A stretch of 48,064 bases of DNA from Clostridia bacterium (GTDB lineage Bacteria > Bacillota > Clostridia > Oscillospirales > CAG-382), in contig JAFZDO010000005.1 in the NCBI GenBank assembly GCA_017561145.1, forward strand, positions 1 through 48,064. The letters are read 5' to 3'. The notes beneath the pieces are model-generated. The model saw only the letters and a list, made by a program, of their open reading frames with translations, was not told where the DNA came from and made no database searches. Shown one piece after another: positions 41,526 through 48,064 of this stretch. Each line of letters begins with the position of its first letter. Positions within the stretch are counted from its first letter, which is position 1. The position numbers were made by a program, and so were the translations under genes.

Positions 41526-43202
41526 TTATATCTCAAATACGATCGCTTCGAAGGGCTTGAGCGAAAGAACACCGTTTTCGGGGAGAGTCGCGTCCTTATA
41601 ATTCGCAAGAAGGAGCTTTTTGCCGACGATTTCGGTGTTGACCGTAATGTCAACGGGCGAGAAGGAGCAAACGATCGCGACCTTCTTCTCTCCGTCGGTA
41701 CGGGTGTAAGCGATAACGTCGTCGCAATCGAGCATTATCGGGCTAATACTGCCGACCGAGAGGGCTTCGACGTATTCGTCGCTCTTACGGAGCTTGACCA
41801 TTTCCTTGTAATAGGAAAGCACGCTGTTTTCGTCCCTTGCTTCGTCCTCGGCGTTAAAGCGCGCGAATTCGGGGTGGGGCTTCATCCAAGGCGTAACGTC
41901 CGAAAAACCGCCGTTTGCGCCCGACGTCCAGGGGAAGGGGATACGTCCGTTATCACGGCTGTAGCGGTTGACCGCCTTTATCGCCTCCTCGGGCGTTAAG
42001 CCGTCGGCAAGCGCCAAGCGGTAATGGTTCTTGGTCGAAATATCGTCGACGTCGTCAATGCTTTCAAAGACGGTGTTCGTCATACCCAATTCTTCGCCCT
42101 GATAAATAAAGGGGATACCGCGCAGGAAGAAGAAAAGAGTGCCGAGCATCTTTTGAGAAATATCGTTCTGATATTCGGTAGGAATAAATTTTTCGCTCGC
42201 ACGGGGGTAATCGTGGTTTTCGAAATAAACCGCGCCGAAGCCGATCTTTTCGGTTTCGATCTGACTCATAAACATCTTATCGCGTAGCCTTGTTATCGGC
42301 CATTCCCAAGCCTTTTTGCAGGTGTGCCAAGCGTGACCGTAGGCATAAAGCTCGGAATAAGAAAAATCGAAAAGTGTAGAGAAATAGCCGTTTTCGCCGA
42401 TATATTCGCCAAGCTGCTCGTAAGGAACGCCCGCCGCCTCGGCAACGGTGATGCAATCGTAACGGTCAAAGGTCTGCTCGCGAAGCTCGGTAAGAAAATC
42501 TCCGATGCCGGGGTAATTTCTCGTCGGTCCGAAGCAGGCAACCATTCCGTCGTCGTTATCGGGCGGAAGCGAGGAAAGGGTGGGCTCCTTTTTCAAATGC
42601 GTTATCGCATCGATACGGAAGCCGCCCAAGCCCTTATCGAGCCACCAACGGATCATTTCGTAAAGACGCTCGCGTAATTTTGGGTTTTCCCAATTAAGGT
42701 CGGGCTGTTTTTTCGAGAAAAGGTGCATATAATATCTGCCGTTGCCGACGTGCTCCCAAGCGCTTCCGCCGAACATCGAGCGCCAGTTGTTGGGTGCGCC
42801 GTTTTCGGAATTGCGGAAATAGAAATATTCCGCCTCCTCGCAATTCGGGTCGGCAAGTGCCTTTTGGAACCATATATGCTCGTCCGAGCAGTGGTTGAGC
42901 ACAAGGTCCATGATTATTTTGATGTTGCGCTTTTTTGCTTCGCAAAGAAGCTCGTCCATATCCTCCATAGTGCCGAACATCGGGTTGATGGAATAATAGT
43001 CGGAAATATCGTATCCGCCGTCATCCATCGGGGAAGCGTATACGGGGCAGATCCAAACGTAATCGATACCGAGCTCCTTTAAATAATCGAGCTTTTCGGT
43101 AATGCCCTTTAAATCGCCGATGCCGTCGCCGTTCGCATCGCGGAAGCTTCTGGGATATATCTGGTATGCTATTTTGCGTTTCCACGCTTCGTTTTTATTC
43201 AT
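41526..43202 (-). CDS. GH13 alpha-glucosidase (oligo-1,6-glucosidase type)
   Basis: This is a 558-residue cytoplasmic enzyme. It begins with QIYPRSFRDANGDGIGDL, a GH13 region near residue 20, then the conserved regions DLVLNH, GGFRIDAITH (nucleophile Asp near residue 200), VAEAAG (acid/base Glu near 250) and FENHDYPRAS (transition-state stabilising Asp near 330). The pattern fits oligo-1,6-glucosidases and related alpha-glucosidases or trehalose-6-phosphate hydrolases; the specific substrate cannot be settled. Start 43202 has AAGGAG; the longer reading is rejected as it runs into intergenic DNA. No transporter or regulator lies adjacent. Confidence 0.92.
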   Translation of the reverse strand: MNKNEAWKRKIAYQIYPRSFRDANGDGIGDLKGITEKLDYLKELGIDYVWICPVYASPMDDGGYDISDYYSINPMFGTMEDMDELLCEAKKRNIKIIMDLVLNHCSDEHIWFQKALADPNCEEAEYFYFRNSENGAPNNWRSMFGGSAWEHVGNGRYYMHLFSKKQPDLNWENPKLRERLYEMIRWWLDKGLGGFRIDAITHLKKEPTLSSLPPDNDDGMVACFGPTRNYPGIGDFLTELREQTFDRYDCITVAEAAGVPYEQLGEYIGENGYFSTLFDFSYSELYAYGHAWHTCKKAWEWPITRLRDKMFMSQIETEKIGFGAVYFENHDYPRASEKFIPTEYQNDISQKMLGTLFFFLRGIPFIYQGEELGMTNTVFESIDDVDDISTKNHYRLALADGLTPEEAIKAVNRYSRDNGRIPFPWTSGANGGFSDVTPWMKPHPEFARFNAEDEARDENSVLSYYKEMVKLRKSDEYVEALSVGSISPIMLDCDDVIAYTRTDGEKKVAIVCSFSPVDITVNTEIVGKKLLLANYKDATLPENGVLSLKPFEAIVFEI

Positions 43203-43292
43203 ATCATAAACTCCTTTTTGAGTACCTAAGAAAATTATACACAATAAAATATAAAAAAACAAGATTTGCCAAAGAATTTTTGTAAAAAAGCA

Positions 43293-43321
43293 TTGAAAAA
43301 GAGCGTGTTTTATGATATACT
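43293..43321 (+). promoter_or_regulatory. Promoter of the hydCBA operon
   Basis: TTGAAA (43293-43298) and TATACT (43316-43321) are 17 bases apart. The leader is about 100 bases. I do not see a clear Rex site (TTGTTAA / TTAACAA) within it. Confidence 0.7.
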
Positions 43322-43426
43322 GTATATCGATATGCAAAGTAATGATAACCAAGTAACGCGAACGTATTTTGCATGTCCTTAAAATCGATTAAAAAATAAA
43401 AAATAAACATTCAGGAGGATTCCTTA

Positions 43427-43903
43427 ATGGCTCTCACCAAGGAACAAATCGCGGCTAAATATGCCGAACTCGAAGCCTACATTTCCGAAAATAAGGATAT
43501 GGACGGCGCACTTATCCCCGTAATGCAAAAGGCGCAGGAACTTTTCGGTTACCTCTCTCTCGAAACGATGGAGCTTATCTCCGAAAGACTCGACGTTCCC
43601 GTTGCCGAGATCTACGGCGTTGCTACCTTCTACGCACTCTTCTCTCTCACTCCCAAGGGTGAATACGTTATCTCGGTATGCACAGGTACCGCTTGCTACG
43701 TTAAGGGCGCTCAGCTCGTTCTTGACGAGGTTAAAAAGCAGCTCGGTATCGGCTCGGGCGAAACTACCCCCGACGGCAAGTTTTCCATTCAGGACACCCG
43801 CTGCCTCGGCTGCTGCGGTCTTGCTCCCGTAATGATGATCAATAACGACGTTTACGGCAGACTTGAGCCCGCTGACGTCAAGGATATTCTTGCTAAATAT
43901 TAA
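43427..43903 (+). CDS. hydC: NADH-linked [FeFe] hydrogenase, NuoE-like subunit
   Basis: This 158-residue protein has a helical N-terminal part and a thioredoxin-like 2Fe-2S domain with four ligands: CTGTAC (about residues 85-90) and CLGCC (about residues 126-130). It corresponds to HydC of the Thermotoga-type trimer and to NuoE of complex I. It relays electrons toward the NAD-site subunit HydB. AGGAGG precedes the ATG and hydB follows 30 bases later. It is the promoter-proximal gene of a three-gene operon. Confidence 0.95.
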   Translation: MALTKEQIAAKYAELEAYISENKDMDGALIPVMQKAQELFGYLSLETMELISERLDVPVAEIYGVATFYALFSLTPKGEYVISVCTGTACYVKGAQLVLDEVKKQLGIGSGETTPDGKFSIQDTRCLGCCGLAPVMMINNDVYGRLEPADVKDILAKY

Positions 43904-43933
43904 TTTTTTAATTGGTTGAAAGGAAATGAATAT

Positions 43934-45820
43934 ATGAAATCATTGGCTCAGCTTGCCGAAATCCGTGATGAAATGAAAAAGAGCATCGCGATTCGTATGC
44001 AAGAAAAACCCGCCTCCGACAGCAAGGTTCGCGCTCACGTTCTCGTTTGCGGCGGTACGGGATGTACCTCCTCCGGCTCGGTAACCATCCGCGAGATCTT
44101 TGAAAAGGAATTGGCTGCTAACGGAATCGCAGATGAAGTTCAGATCATCCAAACGGGCTGCTTCGGTCTTTGCGCACTCGGCCCCGTTGTTATCGTTTAC
44201 CCCGAAGGAACCTTCTATTCTCAGGTTACTCCCGACGACGTATCCGAAATCGTTTCTTCTCACCTTGTAAAGGGCGAGCTCGTACAGAGATTGGTTTACG
44301 ATGATATCGGCGGCGGCAAAAAGGCAGAAGGCCCCGTTTCTCTTAACGAAACAGGCTTCTATAAGGATCAGAAGCGCGTTGCATTGCGTAACTGCGGCTT
44401 TATCGATCCCGAAAATATCGATGAATACATAGCTACCGACGGATATAAGGCTCTCGGTAAGGTGCTTACCGAAATGACCCCCGATTCGGTTATCGAGCTT
44501 ATGCTCGAATCGGGCTTGCGCGGTAGAGGCGGCGCGGGCTTCCCGACTGCAAGAAAATGGCAGTTCGCAAAGAACAGCGTTTCGGACAAGAAATACGTTG
44601 TTTGTAACGCCGACGAAGGCGACCCCGGTGCATTTATGGACCGTTCGGTTCTCGAAGGCGACCCCCACGCTGTTATCGAAGCAATGGCTATCGCAGGCTT
44701 CGCTATCGGCGCAGACGAAGGCTTCGTTTACGTTCGTGCGGAATATCCTATCGCGGTTAAGCGTCTTGCTATCGCAATCAATCAGGCTCGTGAATACGGC
44801 ATTCTCGGCAAAAACATCTTCGGCACCGGCTTTAATTTCGACGTAAACATCCGTCTTGGCTCGGGCGCATTCGTTTGCGGCGAAGAAACCGCGCTTCTCA
44901 CCTCTATCGAAGGTCACCGCGGTGAACCCAGACCCCGTCCTCCGTTCCCTGCAGTAAAGGGCTTGTTCGGACAACCCACCATCATCAACAACGTTGAAAC
45001 TCTCGCAAACGTTGCTCAGATCATCAATAACGGCGCTGAATGGTTCAAGTCCTTCGGTACCGAAAAGTCCACCGGTACAAAGGTATTTGCACTCGGCGGT
45101 AAGATCTGCCACACCGGTCTTGTTGAAATCCCCATGGGTACTCCCCTCCGCACCATTATCGAGGATATCGGCGGCGGCATCCCCAACGGCAAGAAGTTCA
45201 AGGCGGCTCAAACGGGCGGCCCCTCCGGCGGCTGTATCCCCGCATCGCTTATCGACACTCCCGTTGATTACGAATCGCTTATGTCTATCGGCTCGATGAT
45301 GGGCTCGGGCGGTCTTATCGTAATGGACGAGGATAACTGTATGGTCGACATCGCTAAGTTCTTCCTTGAATTTACCGTTGACGAATCCTGCGGTAAGTGT
45401 ACTCCCTGCCGTATCGGTACGAGAAGAATGCTCGATATTCTTACCCGTATCACCGAAGGCAAGGGCGAAGAGGGCGATATCGAAAAGCTCGAAGAGCTTG
45501 CGAACAACATCAAGGCAACCGCACTCTGCGGCCTTGGTCAGACTGCACCCAACCCCGTACTTTCCACCATTCGCTACTTCCGCGATGAATATGAAGCACA
45601 CATCCGTGAAAAGCGCTGCCCCGCAGGTCAGTGTAAGGCTCTCGCAAGATTCACCATCGACCGTGATCTTTGCCGCGGCTGCTCGCTCTGTGCAAGAAAG
45701 TGTCCCGTTAACGCTATCGAAGGCGTCGTAAAGAGCCCCTTCGTTATCGATCAGGACAAGTGTATCAAGTGCGGCACCTGTATCGACAGCTGTAAGTTCG
45801 GCGCTATCAGCAAGAAATAA
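43934..45820 (+). CDS. hydB: NADH-linked [FeFe] hydrogenase, NuoF-like NADH/FMN subunit
   Basis: This 628-residue subunit starts with a thioredoxin-like 2Fe-2S domain (VLVCGGTGCTSSG ... TGCFGLCALGP, residues about 35-90), then the FMN/NADH core (GLRGRGGAGFPTARKW near 195; CNADEGDPGAFMDRS), a 4Fe-4S site (SCGKCTPCRIGTRR ... CGLGQ), and a C-terminal 2x4Fe-4S ferredoxin domain (CRGCSLCARKCP, CIKCGTCIDSC). It oxidises NADH or reduces NAD in the bifurcating complex. Start ATG 43934 has AAAGGA 9 bases upstream. The gap to hydA is 14 bases, with a strong ribosome site. Confidence 0.96.
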   Translation: MKSLAQLAEIRDEMKKSIAIRMQEKPASDSKVRAHVLVCGGTGCTSSGSVTIREIFEKELAANGIADEVQIIQTGCFGLCALGPVVIVYPEGTFYSQVTPDDVSEIVSSHLVKGELVQRLVYDDIGGGKKAEGPVSLNETGFYKDQKRVALRNCGFIDPENIDEYIATDGYKALGKVLTEMTPDSVIELMLESGLRGRGGAGFPTARKWQFAKNSVSDKKYVVCNADEGDPGAFMDRSVLEGDPHAVIEAMAIAGFAIGADEGFVYVRAEYPIAVKRLAIAINQAREYGILGKNIFGTGFNFDVNIRLGSGAFVCGEETALLTSIEGHRGEPRPRPPFPAVKGLFGQPTIINNVETLANVAQIINNGAEWFKSFGTEKSTGTKVFALGGKICHTGLVEIPMGTPLRTIIEDIGGGIPNGKKFKAAQTGGPSGGCIPASLIDTPVDYESLMSIGSMMGSGGLIVMDEDNCMVDIAKFFLEFTVDESCGKCTPCRIGTRRMLDILTRITEGKGEEGDIEKLEELANNIKATALCGLGQTAPNPVLSTIRYFRDEYEAHIREKRCPAGQCKALARFTIDRDLCRGCSLCARKCPVNAIEGVVKSPFVIDQDKCIKCGTCIDSCKFGAISKK

Positions 45821-45834
45821 GGAGGAAGTACATA

Positions 45835-47583
45835 ATGAACACTGTAAAACTCACAATCGATGGAATTCAGGTAGAAGTACCTGCCAATTATACGATTCTC
45901 GAAGCAGCTCGTGAAGCTAATATCAACATCCCGACTCTCTGCTATCTTAAGGATATCAACGAAATCGGCGCTTGCCGTCTTTGCCTTGTAGAGATCAAGG
46001 GCGCACGTGCGCTTCAGGCATCCTGCGTATCCCCCGTAGGCGAGGGTATGGAGGTCTGGACCAATAACGAAAAGCTCCGTAAGGCAAGAAAGCTCAACCT
46101 CGAGCTCATCCTTTCCAACCACAACCGCGAATGTACCTCCTGCGTAAGAAGCGGCAACTGCGAGCTTCAGCAGCTCTGTAAGGAATACGGCGTTGATCAG
46201 TACCCCTTCGACGGCAACAAGTCCGAAGCTACTATCGACGAAATTTCTCCCTCTATCGTTCGCGATAACACCAAATGTATCTCCTGCCGTCGTTGCGTAG
46301 CGGCTTGTAACAAGGTTCAGAAGATCGGCGCTATCGGCGTTGCAAAGCGTGGCTTTAACACCACCGTCGGCTGTATCTTCGGCATGAGCCTTGCAGACAG
46401 CCCCTGCATCAACTGCGGTCAGTGTATCCTCGCATGTCCCGTCGGCGCATTGCACGAAAAGGACAGCACCGCAGACGTTTATGCGGCTCTTAACGATCCT
46501 ACCAAGCACGTTGTCGTTCAGCCTGCTCCCGCAGTAAGAGCAACTCTCGGCGAAGAATTCGGTATGGAAATCGGTACCTCCGTTACCGGTAAGCTCGTTT
46601 CCGCACTTCGCAGACTTGGCTTCGATAAGGTATTCGATACCGACTTCGCGGCTGACCTTACCATTATGGAAGAGGGCACCGAGCTTTTGGGCAGACTCAA
46701 AAACGGCGGCGCACTTCCTATGATCACCTCTTGCAGCCCCGGTTGGATCAAATATTGCGAAGAATTCTATCCCGAATTTATTCCCAACCTTTCCTCCTGC
46801 AAATCTCCCCACGAAATGCTCGGCGCTATCATCAAGAGCTACTACGCTGAAAAGGCAGGCATCGATCCCAAGGATATCTACGTCGTATCGGTAATGCCCT
46901 GTACCGCTAAGAAGTTCGAAGCGGGCAGAGAAGAGCTTTCGGTAAACGGTCTTCAGGACGTCGACGCGGTTCTCACCGTTCGCGAGCTTGCAAGAATGAT
47001 CAAGAACGCAGGTATCGACTTCAAGCGTCTTCCCGATGCAGATTTCGATTCTGTCCTCGGTGAATCCACCGGCGCGGGCGTTATCTTCGGCGCAACCGGC
47101 GGCGTTATGGAAGCGGCTCTCCGTACCGTTTACGAGGTAGTTACCGGCAACACCCTTGAAAACGTTGAATTCGCGTGTGTTCGCGGAACCGACGGCATCA
47201 AGGAAGCTGAAATCGACCTTAACGGCACGAAGGTTCGCGTTGCGGTTGCTCACGGCACAGGCAATGCAAAAGAGCTTCTTGATATGGTTAAGCGCGGCGA
47301 AAAGGATTATCAGTTCATCGAAATCATGGGCTGTCCCGGCGGCTGTGTAACCGGCGGCGGTACTCCCATCGTTGATGCAACCACCCTTTCCTATATCGAC
47401 CTTAAGGCAGAGCGTGCAAAGGCACTCTATTCCGAGGACGCAGGCAAGGCAAAGCGCAAGTCGCACGAAAACGAAGAAGTCAAGACCCTTTACAAGGAAT
47501 TCCTCGGCGAACCGAATTCCCACAAGGCTCACGAGCTTCTCCATACTCACTACATTCCCAGACCTAAGTACATCAAGAAATAA
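45835..47583 (+). CDS. hydA: NADH-linked [FeFe] hydrogenase, catalytic subunit
   Basis: This 582-residue enzyme makes or consumes H2. Ligands in order: a 2Fe-2S (Cys36, 47, 50, 64); a His-ligated 4Fe-4S (His96, Cys100, 103, 109); two 4Fe-4S ferredoxin clusters (CISCRRCVAAC from 148, CINCGQCILAC from 191); and the H-cluster motifs TSCSPGW (298-304), MPCTAKKFE (Cys356) and MGCPGGCVTGGG (Cys500, Cys504), then a small-subunit-like tail. In classical monomeric enzymes the first motif is TSCCPxW; here the second Cys is Ser301. The trimeric partners suggest electron bifurcation between NADH and reduced ferredoxin. AAGGAGGAA precedes the start. Confidence 0.96.
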   Translation: MNTVKLTIDGIQVEVPANYTILEAAREANINIPTLCYLKDINEIGACRLCLVEIKGARALQASCVSPVGEGMEVWTNNEKLRKARKLNLELILSNHNRECTSCVRSGNCELQQLCKEYGVDQYPFDGNKSEATIDEISPSIVRDNTKCISCRRCVAACNKVQKIGAIGVAKRGFNTTVGCIFGMSLADSPCINCGQCILACPVGALHEKDSTADVYAALNDPTKHVVVQPAPAVRATLGEEFGMEIGTSVTGKLVSALRRLGFDKVFDTDFAADLTIMEEGTELLGRLKNGGALPMITSCSPGWIKYCEEFYPEFIPNLSSCKSPHEMLGAIIKSYYAEKAGIDPKDIYVVSVMPCTAKKFEAGREELSVNGLQDVDAVLTVRELARMIKNAGIDFKRLPDADFDSVLGESTGAGVIFGATGGVMEAALRTVYEVVTGNTLENVEFACVRGTDGIKEAEIDLNGTKVRVAVAHGTGNAKELLDMVKRGEKDYQFIEIMGCPGGCVTGGGTPIVDATTLSYIDLKAERAKALYSEDAGKAKRKSHENEEVKTLYKEFLGEPNSHKAHELLHTHYIPRPKYIKK

Positions 47584-47590
47584 TTACTAT

Positions 47591-47626
47591 AAAAGGGGCT
47601 TCTTCCAAAGAGGCCCTTTTTGTTTC
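47591..47626 (+). terminator. Terminator of hydCBA
   Basis: AAAAGGGGC / GGCCCTTTT arms run into TGTTT. It lies 8 bases after the hydA stop. Confidence 0.85.
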
Positions 47627-47635
47627 GCTACGCTA

Positions 47636-47729
47636 CGCTTCGCTCCCGACACGAAACGCAAGCGTTTCGGTCGTCTTTTGTTCGCTTCGCTCTCGACACA
47701 AAATGCAAGCATTTTGGTCGTTTTTTGTG
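47636..47729. repeat. Two 47-base tandem hairpin repeats with compensatory changes
   Basis: Copies at 47636-47682 and 47683-47729 each begin CGCTTCGCTC and contain an outer CGAC/GTCG stem around an inner 7-base stem. Copy 1 has GAAACGC-AA-GCGTTTC; copy 2 has AAAATGC-AA-GCATTTT. Two base pairs differ, and in both both partners changed so that pairing is kept. Confidence 0.85.
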
Positions 47730-47830
47730 AGCATCGTGCGTTCGCACCAACCTTGTGCGCGCCTTCGGCTTGTCCAAGGTTGCGATGCTCCAAGGTATAT
47801 TTTTCGACGCACATGTCGCCGAAAAATATG
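47729..47830. repeat. Further nested palindromes downstream of hydA
   Basis: A branched fold has an outer stem GAGCATCG / CGATGCTC (47729-47736 and 47783-47790), a TGCG-TT-CGCA hairpin and a CAACCTTG / CAAGGTTG stem (47748-47755 and 47775-47782). It is followed by the 10-base stem ATATTTTTCG / CGAAAAATAT (47797-47829) enclosing CGAC / GTCG. Confidence 0.75.
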
Positions 47831-47883
47831 TTTGTTTGATTATAAAAACACTGTGTGTTTTGAATTAACGTGTCAACCACACA

Positions 47884-48064
47884 CCGTAGGGGCGATTCAC
47901 TTTCTCGCCCGTTAGCGTTACGGTTTAATTTAACGTTCGTTATATTTCATTACGGTTACGTACTGAATAGCCTTCCCCCTCGGGGGAAGGTGTCGCGGCT
48001 TGCCGTGACGGATGAGGGGTAAAATACATTTATAAATTTAGTTAACGAACCCCTCATCAGTCAG
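47884..48064. repeat. REP-like palindromic repeats at the window end
   Basis: The gene-free tail 47831-48064 contains GGGCGA / TCGCCC (47890-47910), a 20-base palindrome CCTTCCCCC-TC-GGGGGAAGG-type unit (47971-47990), GTCGCGGC / GCCGTGAC (47992-48009), and GATGAGGGGT / ACCCCTCATC (48011-48020 and 48049-48058) around an AT-rich loop. The pattern resembles dispersed repeats common in Oscillospiraceae genomes. It is cut by the window end. Confidence 0.65.

Noticed and set aside
43322..43426. Rex operator upstream of hydCBA
   Set aside because: I searched by eye for TTGTTAA / TTAACAA inverted halves and found none. Redox control cannot be supported from this sequence.
43940..47550. Two long minus-strand open frames opposite hydB and hydA
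   Set aside because: They are antisense shadows with Cys/Arg-rich composition and no start signals. The plus-strand genes carry all expected metal-binding motifs.

Overview
The window comes from an anaerobic, low-to-moderate GC Firmicute of class Clostridia, most likely an uncultured gut or rumen member of the Oscillospirales/Eubacteriales. The evidence is the gene content: a trimeric NADH-linked [FeFe] hydrogenase (hydCBA), the clostridial SCIFF peptide with its radical-SAM maturase, a GerW-type sporulation protein, dockerin domains, BspA-type leucine-rich repeats, an ECF vitamin transporter subunit, strong AGGAGG ribosome sites, occasional TTG starts and near-consensus sigma-A promoters (TTGACA / 17 / TATAAT).

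Layout. 1-3213 (+): the tail of a membrane-anchored surface protein, then a secreted CotH-dockerin protein, a ComEC-like metallo-beta-lactamase lipoprotein and a DUF3006 protein. 3231-4022: a divergent two-gene cassette (small unknown protein and XRE repressor) bounded by long imperfect inverted repeats, a possible mobile unit. 4048-13243 (-): an aldo/keto reductase, an ABC-2 exporter, four uncharacterised membrane proteins, then a DUF1836 regulator / NfeD / small membrane protein / flotillin operon. 13426-16039 (+): galM and guaB. 16350-20740 (-): DUF2752 and zinc-ribbon membrane proteins, a phosphopantetheinyl transferase, GerW with a DUF2953 protein, pth, and a MocR-type regulator lacking its C-terminus. 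20833-23785: a divergent ECF S-component, tRNA-Arg(CCU), a structured repeat tract, aspartokinase and a YigZ protein. 23819-31830 (-): a dockerin-bearing amidase, a membrane protein, the scfA-scfB-PLP decarboxylase locus, and a GHL10-type glycosidase with an overlapping MBL hydrolase. 32054-41187 (+): rpmE, hflX, a large discoidin/DUF4855 lipoprotein, and a BlaI / M56 peptidase-LRR / LRR-lipoprotein operon. 41332-43202 (-): a tiny membrane ORF and a GH13 glucosidase. 43427-47583 (+): hydCBA. 47591-48064: a dense tract of palindromic repeats.

Functional reading. The organism appears to ferment sugars (GH13, GalM, putative glycosidases) and to re-oxidise NADH and ferredoxin through HydABC. It displays several secreted or anchored proteins that may assemble by dockerin-cohesin pairing. 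The most unusual candidates are: the M56 protease whose sensor part is a BspA-type LRR domain, encoded with a BlaI repressor and an LRR lipoprotein; the translational coupling of a PLP amino-acid decarboxylase to the SCIFF maturase; the inverted-repeat-bounded cassette; and two structured repeat tracts, one of which shows compensatory base-pair changes between tandem copies. All names rest on motif recognition by eye. No searches were run.
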